In this document: in pieces, positions 6,200-11,696 of the stretch | How positions within the stretch are numbered: position 1 is the first letter of the stretch | Layout: each line of letters begins with the position of its first letter | Assembly (NCBI GenBank): GCA_050245975.1 | Contig: JBFWWW010000125.1 | Span: forward strand, 1 to 11,696 | Direction of reading: 5' to 3' | Origin: JBFWWW01 sp050245975 | GTDB lineage: Bacteria; Pseudomonadota; Alphaproteobacteria; Rhizobiales; Hyphomicrobiaceae | Length of the DNA: 11,696 bases | The notes under the pieces: model-generated | Seen by the model: the letters and a program-made list of their open reading frames with translations, nothing else | Database searches by the model: none | Told to the model about the DNA's origin: nothing | Program-made: the position numbers and the translations under genes

Positions 6200-7315
6200 C
6201 TAGCGGCGGTCGCCGGCAGCCAGCCGACGCTCGATCATCTGCGAGTAGCGCGACATCCCGAAGCAGAAGATCCAGAACACGAAACCGGCGAACACGTAGC
6301 CCGTCATCGCGGTCGACGGCGAGAACCACTTGGCGTCGGAGTTGTTGAGCTGGACGATGCCGAGCAGGTCGAACAGGCCGATGATGAGGACGAGGCTGGT
6401 GTCCTTGAAGAGGCTGATGAAGGAGTTGACGATACCGGGGATGACCAGCTTCAGCGCCTGCGGCAGGACTATGAGCCCCATCTTCTGCGGGTAGGACAGG
6501 CCGAGCGCATCGGCCGCCTCGAACTGGCCGCGCGGGATCGCCTGCAGGCCGCCGCGGATGACCTCGGCGATGTAGGCGGCGGCAAACAGCGCCACGCCGA
6601 TCAGAGCGCGCAGCAGCTTGTCGAAGGTGACACCGGGCGGCAGGAACAGGGGCAGCATCACGGAGGCCATGAACAGCACGGTGATGAGCGGGACGCCGCG
6701 CACGAACTCGATGAAGCCGACGGACACCCAGCGCACGATCGGCATCTTCGAGCGCCGCCCGAGCGCCAGCAGGATGCCGATCGGGAAAGAGCCGGCGATG
6801 CCGACGCTGGCAACCACCAGCGTGACGAGAAGGCCGCCCCACAGCTCGGTGCCGACGTGCGGCAGGCCGAACATGCCGCCCACCAGAAGCACGAAGGCGA
6901 TGACCGGGAAGACGAAGAGGACGTAGAGCGAGAGCCACAGCTTGCCGGGCGCGCGCGGGATCATCAGCGGCACGAGGCCGGCCAGCGCGAGCACATAGGT
7001 CAGGTCGACGCGCCAGCGCTCCTCCTCGGGATAGCGGCCGTACATGAACTGCGAAAACTTGGCGCTGATGAACGGCCAGCAGGCGCCGGAGCCCTCGCGC
7101 GTGCAGGCGGCGCCGTCGGCACCGCTGAAGGTGGCATGCATCACCGCCCAGTCGAAGACGCCCATCGCCACGCGGGCGGCGATGTAGATGCTCACGACCG
7201 TGAGGATCGTGTTGGTCCACGAGGAGAAGAGGTTGGCGCGCACCCAGGCGATGGGACCCGTCGTCAATTTCGGCGGGCGGCGCGGACCGGAAGCAACGTC
7301 ACTGACAGTGGTCAT
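6200..7315 (-). CDS. aapM: General L-amino acid ABC transporter permease AapM
   Basis: This is an inner-membrane permease of the polar amino acid (HisM/GlnP) family. The 371 residues include an N-terminal helix pair and a long periplasmic segment with two cysteines (C71, C79), an extension typical of AapM compared with smaller HisM-like permeases. The conserved FIEFVRGVPLITVLFM (201-216) precedes the cytoplasmic EAA loop, EVIRGGLQAIPRGQFEAADALGL (251-273), which contacts the ATPase. The ATG at 7315 is 8 bases after the aapQ stop, and its GAGGTGAG ribosome binding site overlaps that stop. Translational coupling with AapQ, its heterodimer partner, is therefore likely. It is the last gene of the locus. 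No clear terminator is visible in the 35-base convergent gap downstream. Confidence 0.93.
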   Translation of the reverse strand: MTTVSDVASGPRRPPKLTTGPIAWVRANLFSSWTNTILTVVSIYIAARVAMGVFDWAVMHATFSGADGAACTREGSGACWPFISAKFSQFMYGRYPEEERWRVDLTYVLALAGLVPLMIPRAPGKLWLSLYVLFVFPVIAFVLLVGGMFGLPHVGTELWGGLLVTLVVASVGIAGSFPIGILLALGRRSKMPIVRWVSVGFIEFVRGVPLITVLFMASVMLPLFLPPGVTFDKLLRALIGVALFAAAYIAEVIRGGLQAIPRGQFEAADALGLSYPQKMGLIVLPQALKLVIPGIVNSFISLFKDTSLVLIIGLFDLLGIVQLNNSDAKWFSPSTAMTGYVFAGFVFWIFCFGMSRYSQMIERRLAAGDRR

Positions 7316-7323
7316 GGCTCACC

Positions 7324-8523
7324 TCACCGCTCGATCAGCGCCATGCGCGTGTTGAACCAGTTCATGAAGCCCGACGTGATCAGCGAGATCGTCAGGTAGA
7401 CCAGCATGGTGACGAGAATGACCTCGACCGCCTGCCCGGTCTGGTTGAGCACCGTTCCCGACCAGATGGACACGAGGTCGGGATAGCCGATGGCCACCGC
7501 GAGCGAGGAGTTCTTCGTCAGGTTGAGATACTGGCTCGTCAGCGGCGGGATGATGATGCGCATCGCCTGCGGAATGACGACGAGGCGCAGCGTCTGGCCG
7601 TTGGAGAGGCCGAGCGCATTGGCCGCTTCCTTCTGGCCCTTGGCGACACCGGCGATGCCCGAGCGGACGATCTCGGCGATGAAGCTCGCCGTGTAGAAGG
7701 TGAGGCCCAGCAGCAGGGCCATGAACTCGGGCAGGACGGTGATGCCGCCCTGGAAGTTGAAGCCCTTGAGCTCGGGGTAGTCGAAGGCCAGCGGCGCACC
7801 CGCGGCGAGATAGACGCCGAGCGGCATCAGAACGATGAGCGCCAACGATGTCCACAGCACGGGGAACTGCGCGCCGGTCTGCATCTGGCGCTGCCGCGCC
7901 CAGAAATAGACCGCGGCCGACAGGACGACGCCGACGAGAAGGGCGATCCACACCGCGCCGAAGCCCGGCAGCGGGATCGGCGCGGGGAGCTGCAGGCCGC
8001 GCACGTTGAGGAAGACGCCGCCGGGCAGCGACATGCTCTGGCGCGGCGCGGGCAGGCTCTTGAGGACGGCGAAGTACCAGAAGAAGAGCTGCAGCAGCAG
8101 CGGGATGTTGCGCACGATCTCGACGTAGACCGCCGCCAGCTTCGCGATCAGCCAGTTGGAGGACAGGCGCGCGATGCCGATGAGGAAGCCGAGGATCGTG
8201 GCGAAGAAAATGCCGAGGCCAGCGACCAGGAGCGTGTTGATGAGGCCGACCAGGAAGGCGCGGCCATAGCTCATAGAGTTGTCGTAGGCGATCAGGTGCT
8301 GGGAGATATCGAAACCGGATGTGCGGTCGATGAAGCCGAAGCCGGAGGCGATGTTCTGCCGCCTCAGGTTGGCCGCCGTGTTCGAGATGAGCATGTAGAA
8401 CAGCGCGACGACAAGGACCACGAGCACGACCTGGTAGATGACCTGCCGCACTTCGGGGCGATAGAGGAAGCTCGCCTTGGCTGCGGTGCGCTGCGCCGCC
8501 CTGCCCTCGGTGATCACGGCCAT
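7324..8523 (-). CDS. aapQ: General L-amino acid ABC transporter permease AapQ
   Basis: This 399-residue inner-membrane permease pairs with AapM. Helix one is at about residues 27-46, followed by a periplasmic loop and the family's SYGRAFLVGLINTLLVAGLGI start of the transport domain (85-105). The motif VEIVRNIPLLLQLFFWYF is at 134-151. An insertion with two extra helices (about 187-243) is typical of AapQ. The EAA loop EIVRSGIAGVAKGQKEAANALGL is at 284-306. The start ATG at 8523 has GAGGAGA 7 bases upstream. A longer in-frame version starting at 8562 would run into the intercistronic hairpin and is unlikely. It lies 67 bases after aapJ, with a strong hairpin between them, and is tightly coupled to aapM. 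Confidence 0.93.
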   Translation of the reverse strand: MAVITEGRAAQRTAAKASFLYRPEVRQVIYQVVLVVLVVALFYMLISNTAANLRRQNIASGFGFIDRTSGFDISQHLIAYDNSMSYGRAFLVGLINTLLVAGLGIFFATILGFLIGIARLSSNWLIAKLAAVYVEIVRNIPLLLQLFFWYFAVLKSLPAPRQSMSLPGGVFLNVRGLQLPAPIPLPGFGAVWIALLVGVVLSAAVYFWARQRQMQTGAQFPVLWTSLALIVLMPLGVYLAAGAPLAFDYPELKGFNFQGGITVLPEFMALLLGLTFYTASFIAEIVRSGIAGVAKGQKEAANALGLSNGQTLRLVVIPQAMRIIIPPLTSQYLNLTKNSSLAVAIGYPDLVSIWSGTVLNQTGQAVEVILVTMLVYLTISLITSGFMNWFNTRMALIER

Positions 8524-8547
8524 GTCTGGTTCTCCTCGCGGCAAAGA

Positions 8548-8579
8548 GGCGCCGGCCTCCACGCAGGGAGGCCGGCGCC
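8548..8579 (-). terminator. Intercistronic hairpin between aapJ and aapQ (leaky terminator or mRNA stabiliser)
   Basis: GGCGCCGGCCTCC (8548-8560) and GGAGGCCGGCGCC (8567-8579) are perfect 13-bp complementary arms around a 6-base loop. On the minus strand only a short TCTTT follows, a poor T tract. In ABC operons such hairpins behind the binding-protein gene often protect its mRNA or let only part of the polymerases continue into the permease genes. The structure is certain from sequence; its role is inferred. Confidence 0.65.
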
Positions 8580-8590
8580 GATTGCAGGCG

Positions 8591-9616
8591 TCAGCGGATG
8601 GGCGGCGCGTACTGGATGCCGCCCTTGTTCCAGAGGTTGTTGAGACCGCGCGCGATCTTCAGGCGCGAGCCGGAGCCGACGTTGCGCTCGAAGACCTCGC
8701 CGTAGTTGCCGACGGCCTTGATGATCTTCACGACCCAGTCGTTGTCGAGGCTGATGCCCTTGCCGAGGTCGCCGTCCTTGCCGAGCATGCGCTTGATGTC
8801 GGGGTTGGTCGACGTGAGCATCTGATCGACGTTGCCCTGCGTGATGCCGGCTTCCTCGGCATTGATGAGGGCGAAGTGCACCCACTTCACCACCGTCAGC
8901 CACTGGTCATCACCCTGGCGCACGGACGGGCCGAGCGGCTCCTTGGAGATGATCTCCGGCAGCACGACGTGATCCTCGGGCTTGGGCTGCTGCACGCGGA
9001 TCGAGTAGAGGCCGGACTGGTCGGTCGTGTAGACGTCGCAGCGGCCGGAGAGATAGGCCTGCACCGTCTCGTCGAGCTTCTCGAACACGACCGGCTTGTA
9101 GGTCATGTTGTTGGCCTTGAAGTAGTCGGCGAGGTTGAGCTCGGTTGTGGTGCCCGTCTGCACGCAGACCGTGGCGCCGTTGAGCTCCTTGGCCGACTTC
9201 ACGCCGAGCGAGGCCTTCACCATGAAACCCTGGCCGTCGTAGTAGTTCACGCCGGCGAAAATCAGGCCCAGCGAGCTATCGCGCGCGATGGTCCACGTCG
9301 TGTTGCGGATGAGCACGTCGACCTCGCCCGACTGCAGCGCGGTGAAGCGCTCCTTGGCGGTGGTCGGCACGTACTTGACCTTGTTGGCATCGCCGAGAAC
9401 CGCGGCCGCGATGGCCTTGCAGTAGTCGACGTCGATGCCCGTCCAGTTGCCCTTGTCATCGGGAGCGCTGAAGCCGGCAAGACCGGCGTTGACGCCGCAG
9501 TTGAGGCTGCCGCGCTGTTTCACCTGGTCCAGCGTTTTGGTCTGGGCCTGCGCCGCTCCGGCTAGTCCGACGACCGCGGCGGCCGCGACGGTCAGCAGTC
9601 TGACAGTAGTCTTCAT
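8591..9616 (-). CDS. aapJ: General L-amino acid periplasmic binding protein AapJ
   Basis: This secreted solute-binding protein (SBP_bac_3 family) delivers amino acids to AapQM. The product is 341 residues, with a signal peptide at 1-24: Lys2 and Arg6, a hydrophobic core LLTVAAAAVVGLAG, and an AQA cleavage site at 22-24. The mature part holds LNCGVNAGLAGFSAPD (38-53), the RNTTW ligand-site segment (104-108), TVCVQTGTTTELNLADYF (149-166) and the AapJ-type ending RGLNNLWNKGGIQYAPPIR. Cysteines at 40, 66, 151 and 193 could form periplasmic disulfides. The ATG at 9616 is chosen because it begins the signal peptide and has AAGGAG about 10 bases upstream; an in-frame extension to 9688 lacks these. 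aapP lies upstream behind a terminator, so aapJ probably has its own promoter. Confidence 0.94.
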   Translation of the reverse strand: MKTTVRLLTVAAAAVVGLAGAAQAQTKTLDQVKQRGSLNCGVNAGLAGFSAPDDKGNWTGIDVDYCKAIAAAVLGDANKVKYVPTTAKERFTALQSGEVDVLIRNTTWTIARDSSLGLIFAGVNYYDGQGFMVKASLGVKSAKELNGATVCVQTGTTTELNLADYFKANNMTYKPVVFEKLDETVQAYLSGRCDVYTTDQSGLYSIRVQQPKPEDHVVLPEIISKEPLGPSVRQGDDQWLTVVKWVHFALINAEEAGITQGNVDQMLTSTNPDIKRMLGKDGDLGKGISLDNDWVVKIIKAVGNYGEVFERNVGSGSRLKIARGLNNLWNKGGIQYAPPIR

Positions 9617-9680
9617 TTTATACGCTCTCCTTGTGAACGCTTTTGGACGGGCTTTGACAGTTGGCAGAAATACGGGTCGC

Positions 9681-9715
9681 AAAAACAAAACCGCCGCGGA
9701 CGAGGCCTGCAGCGG
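9681..9715 (-). terminator. Intrinsic terminator immediately after aapP
   Basis: On the minus strand CCGCTGC and GCGGCGG form a 7-bp stem (one G-U pair) around an 11-base loop, followed directly by TTTTGTTTTTG. The stem begins at the first base after the aapP stop codon. It would end or reduce transcription between aapP and aapJ. Confidence 0.65.
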
Positions 9716-10483
9716 TCAATGATTGAGAATCTGTGACAGGAACAGTCGGGTGCGCTCGGATTTGGGATTGGCGAAGAATTCGGCCGGGGTCCCTTGCTCC
9801 ACGATCTCGCCGCGGTCCATGAAAATGACGCGGTCGGCGACGGAGCGGGCGAAGCCCATCTCGTGCGTCACGCACAGCATGGTCATGCCGCCGCCCGCCA
9901 GCTCGATCATGGTGTCGAGCACCTCCTTCACCATCTCGGGATCGAGGGCGGAGGTCGGCTCGTCGAACAGCATGATGCGCGGGTTCATGCACAGAGCGCG
10001 GGCGATGGCGACGCGCTGCTGCTGGCCGCCGGAGAGCTGACCGGGATACTTGTTGGCCTGCTCGGGGATCTTCACGCGCGTCAGGTACTGCATGGCGACG
10101 CGCTCGGCTTCCGCGCGCGGCATCTTCTTCACCCACACGGGCGCCAGGCAGAGATTGTCGAGGATGGTGAGGTGGGGAAACAGATTAAAGCTCTGGAACA
10201 CCATGCCGACTTCGGAGCGGATCTTGTCGATCTGGCGCACGTCGTTGGTGAGCTCGGTGCCGTCGACGATGATCTGGCCCTGCTGGTGCTCCTCGAGCCG
10301 GTTGATGCAGCGGATGAGAGTCGACTTGCCGGAGCCGGACGGCCCGCAGATGACGATCTTCTCGCCGGGAGCGACGGACAGGTTCACGTCGCGCAGGACG
10401 TGAAATTCGCCGTACCACTTGTTGACGCCGATAAGATGCACCGCCGGAACGTCGCTCGCCGCGGCGGCCTTTGTTTGGGCCAT
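9716..10483 (-). CDS. aapP: General L-amino acid ABC transporter ATP-binding protein AapP
   Basis: This cytoplasmic ATPase powers the AapQM permease. The 255 residues carry every nucleotide-binding element: Walker A GPSGSGKST (47-55), Q-loop Q97 in MVFQSFNLFPH, signature LSGGQ (150-154), Walker B MLFDEP (171-176, catalytic E175), D-loop SALD (178-181) and switch H207. VNKWYGEFHVL (20-30) is the usual A-loop area of polar amino acid ATPases. The ATG at 10483 has GGAGGGG upstream. The frame is open 41 codons further, but that part lacks homology and overlaps the leader structures. It is first in the locus, whereas rhizobial operons are described as J-Q-M-P. An intrinsic terminator follows directly. 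Confidence 0.95.
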   Translation of the reverse strand: MAQTKAAAASDVPAVHLIGVNKWYGEFHVLRDVNLSVAPGEKIVICGPSGSGKSTLIRCINRLEEHQQGQIIVDGTELTNDVRQIDKIRSEVGMVFQSFNLFPHLTILDNLCLAPVWVKKMPRAEAERVAMQYLTRVKIPEQANKYPGQLSGGQQQRVAIARALCMNPRIMLFDEPTSALDPEMVKEVLDTMIELAGGGMTMLCVTHEMGFARSVADRVIFMDRGEIVEQGTPAEFFANPKSERTRLFLSQILNH

Positions 10484-10510
10484 GCTTTCCCCTCCCAGGG
10501 CTCGTGACGG

Positions 10511-10547
10511 TCTGATGCCGCAATTCAGATCACGGTGCGGCACCAGA
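10511..10547 (-). other. Leader hairpin upstream of aapP
   Basis: On the minus strand TCTGGTGCCGC and GCGGCATCAGA form an 11-bp stem around a 15-base loop. The one non-Watson-Crick position is G-U in a minus-strand RNA but A-C on the plus strand, so the fold favours an aapP leader transcript. No T tract follows. It could be a leader structure affecting translation or stability. Confidence 0.45.
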
Positions 10548-10565
10548 CTTATCGTGTCAATAAGT
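10547..10565 (-). promoter_or_regulatory. Inverted repeat, candidate operator upstream of aapP
   Basis: ACTTAT and ATAAGT are perfect 6-base arms around a 7-base spacer. This A/T-rich dyad overlaps the -10 and probable start point of the candidate aapP promoter, a typical place for a repressor. No known regulator consensus was recognised. Confidence 0.4.
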
Positions 10566-10591
10566 ATGACGGACACCCAGGGCTGGCGCAA
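10563..10591 (-). promoter_or_regulatory. Weak candidate sigma-70 promoter for aapP
   Basis: On the minus strand TTGCGC (10586-10591) and CATACT (10563-10568) are separated by 17 bases. The -10 matches consensus at four of six positions and the -35 at three. A TTGACA nearby (10555-10560) has no good -10 at the right distance. The region from 10484 to 10684 is the only gap before the operon, so a promoter is expected here. Confidence 0.3.
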
Positions 10592-10684
10592 TTGGTTGTT
10601 ATGCAATGCAAAAGGGCAATGGTGGCGAGAAACCGGGCAGTCCGGTGCGGTGGCGCGCAGTATACCAGGGCGCCGTCCGCTGCC

Positions 10685-11696
10685 TCAGGCGCGGGCATCC
10701 TCAAGGATCATGCGCGCGCCCTTCTCGGCGATCATCAACGTGGGTGAATTGGTATTGCCGGACGTGATGGTCGGCATGATGGACGCATCGACGACGCGCA
10801 GGCCCTGGAGGCCGTGCACCTTGAGGCGCGGGTCGACGACCGCGGCGGCGTCGACGCCCATCTTGGCCGTGCCGACAGGATGGAAAATGGTGGTGGCGAT
10901 GTCGCCCGCCGAACGGGCGAGCGATTCGTCATCCTTGATCGCCGGGCCAGGACGGAATTCCTCGGGCCTGTAGCGCTGCAAAGCAGGCATCGAGACGACG
11001 CGCCGCGTGAGGCGGATCGCCTCGGCGGCGACGTGGCGGTCCTCGTCGGTGGAAAGATAGTTCGGCCGGATCTCCGGATGGACGGCGTGGTCGGGCGAGG
11101 TGATGCGCACGTGGCCGCGGCTCGTAGGGCGCAGATTGCAGACGCTGGCGGTGAAGGCCGGGAACGGGTCGAGCGCGTCGCCGAATTTGGGCAGCGACAG
11201 CGGCTGCACGTGGAACTGCAGGTTGGGGGTCTCGCGCGAGGGGTCGGACTTGACGAAGGCGCCGAGCTGGGACGGCGACATCGTCATGGGCCCGCGCTTG
11301 AGCGCGGCATAGGCGAGCGCGAAGCCGGCGCGCTGCGCCCAGCTCTGGAAGCGCTCGTTCATGGTACGCACGCCGTGCACCTTGAAGGCACAGCGCACCT
11401 GCAGATGGTCCTGCAGGTTCTCGCCGACACCGGGCAGGTCGTGCACGACGGCAATGCCGAGCTGCTGCAGCAGCGCGCCGGGGCCGACCCCGGAAAGCTG
11501 CAGGATCTGCGGCGAGCCGATGGAGCCCGACGCCAGGATCACCTCGCGCGACGCATGCGCGACGGCGCGCCCCTCGGGCTGGCGCAGGCGCACACCCGTG
11601 GCGCGGCGCCCGTCGAACATCAGCGCCTCGCAGACGGATTCGGTGGCGACGACGAGATTGCGGCGGTGCTCCACCGGGCGCAGAAAGCCCTTCGAC
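10685..11696 (-). CDS. GMC-family FAD oxidoreductase, C-terminal part (5' end outside window)
   Basis: The 336 visible residues start in the middle of the protein with the frame open at the right edge. The first residues, SKGFLRPVEHRRNLVV, are an internal segment of glucose-methanol-choline oxidoreductases, so the GTG near 11674 is not the start. GSIGSPQILQLSGVGP is the second GMC signature and is followed by GVGENLQDH. The C-terminus carries FHPVGTAKMG with the catalytic histidine and RVVDASIMPTITSGNTNSPT with the catalytic asparagine. Such enzymes oxidise alcohols, with choline dehydrogenase as the best-known bacterial relative. HPVGT replaces the HPSC-type motif I expect in BetA, so a general alcohol substrate is more likely than choline. 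It ends 201 bases before the aapP start in the same orientation. No strong terminator lies between them, so read-through is possible. Confidence 0.88.
   Translation of the reverse strand, partial: SKGFLRPVEHRRNLVVATESVCEALMFDGRRATGVRLRQPEGRAVAHASREVILASGSIGSPQILQLSGVGPGALLQQLGIAVVHDLPGVGENLQDHLQVRCAFKVHGVRTMNERFQSWAQRAGFALAYAALKRGPMTMSPSQLGAFVKSDPSRETPNLQFHVQPLSLPKFGDALDPFPAFTASVCNLRPTSRGHVRITSPDHAVHPEIRPNYLSTDEDRHVAAEAIRLTRRVVSMPALQRYRPEEFRPGPAIKDDESLARSAGDIATTIFHPVGTAKMGVDAAAVVDPRLKVHGLQGLRVVDASIMPTITSGNTNSPTLMIAEKGARMILEDARA

Noticed and set aside
5879..7399. Plus-strand open frame of 506 codons opposite aapM
   Set aside because: It is a charged, His/Asp/Glu-rich translation antisense to a clear permease gene, and an artefact of high GC.
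8477..9565. Plus-strand open frame of 362 codons opposite aapJ
   Set aside because: It is antisense to a gene with signal peptide and complete family features. No ribosome binding site or homology was seen.
9655..9677. TTGACA and TTGGCAG between aapP and aapJ as sigma-70 or sigma-54 promoter elements
   Set aside because: TTGACA is on the plus strand, pointing away from aapJ, with no -10 partner. The TTGGCAG stretch lacks the downstream TTGC element of sigma-54 sites.
10628..10646. Possible terminator after the GMC gene (ACCGG/CCGGT stem, then TTTC)
   Set aside because: The stem is only 5 bp and the T tract three bases, too weak to call.

Overview
The window is high-GC DNA, densely packed with genes on both strands. 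It looks alphaproteobacterial, most likely from the order Hyphomicrobiales. The evidence is a general L-amino acid ABC transporter of the Aap type, a GTTC-N7-GTTC motif matching the alphaproteobacterial LexA operator, and strong GC bias at third codon positions. The assignment is inferred from gene content, not from a marker gene.

Left part (1-3221, plus strand): the C-terminal part of a BT1/folate-biopterin family transporter is cut by the window edge. A 315-base stretch with no recognisable gene follows, then a probable 69-residue single-pass membrane protein, rimK (ribosomal protein S6 glutamate ligase) and rpe (ribulose-phosphate 3-epimerase).

Middle part (3223-5057): a minus-strand gene ends one base from the rpe stop. 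It encodes a DUF2130-type protein: a CxxC knuckle, a long coiled coil and a C-terminal domain with a PD-(D/E)XK-like residue pattern. A LexA-type box lies about 50 bases upstream of its start, so it may be an uncharacterised SOS-regulated nuclease-like gene. This is the most interesting item in the window. Behind it on the same strand is a small gene for a 57-residue acidic protein with its own strong ribosome binding site and intrinsic terminator. The divergent gap up to the next plus-strand gene holds a G-quadruplex-type motif on the minus strand.

Right part (5058-11696): a FAD-dependent oxidoreductase of the L-2-hydroxyglutarate oxidase type lies on the plus strand and converges on a minus-strand amino acid uptake locus. 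Read in transcription order, that locus is aapP (ATPase), aapJ (periplasmic binding protein), aapQ and aapM (permeases). The order usually described in rhizobia is J-Q-M-P. Here the ATPase comes first and has its own intrinsic terminator, and a perfect 13-bp hairpin separates aapJ from aapQ. These suggest separately tuned transcript levels for ATPase, binding protein and permeases. Upstream of aapP is the 3' part of a GMC-family FAD oxidoreductase, cut by the right edge.

Together the right half would import amino acids and oxidise hydroxy-acid or alcohol substrates, while the left half is housekeeping (ribosome modification, pentose phosphate pathway). I saw no mobile element, CRISPR array, tRNA or rRNA.
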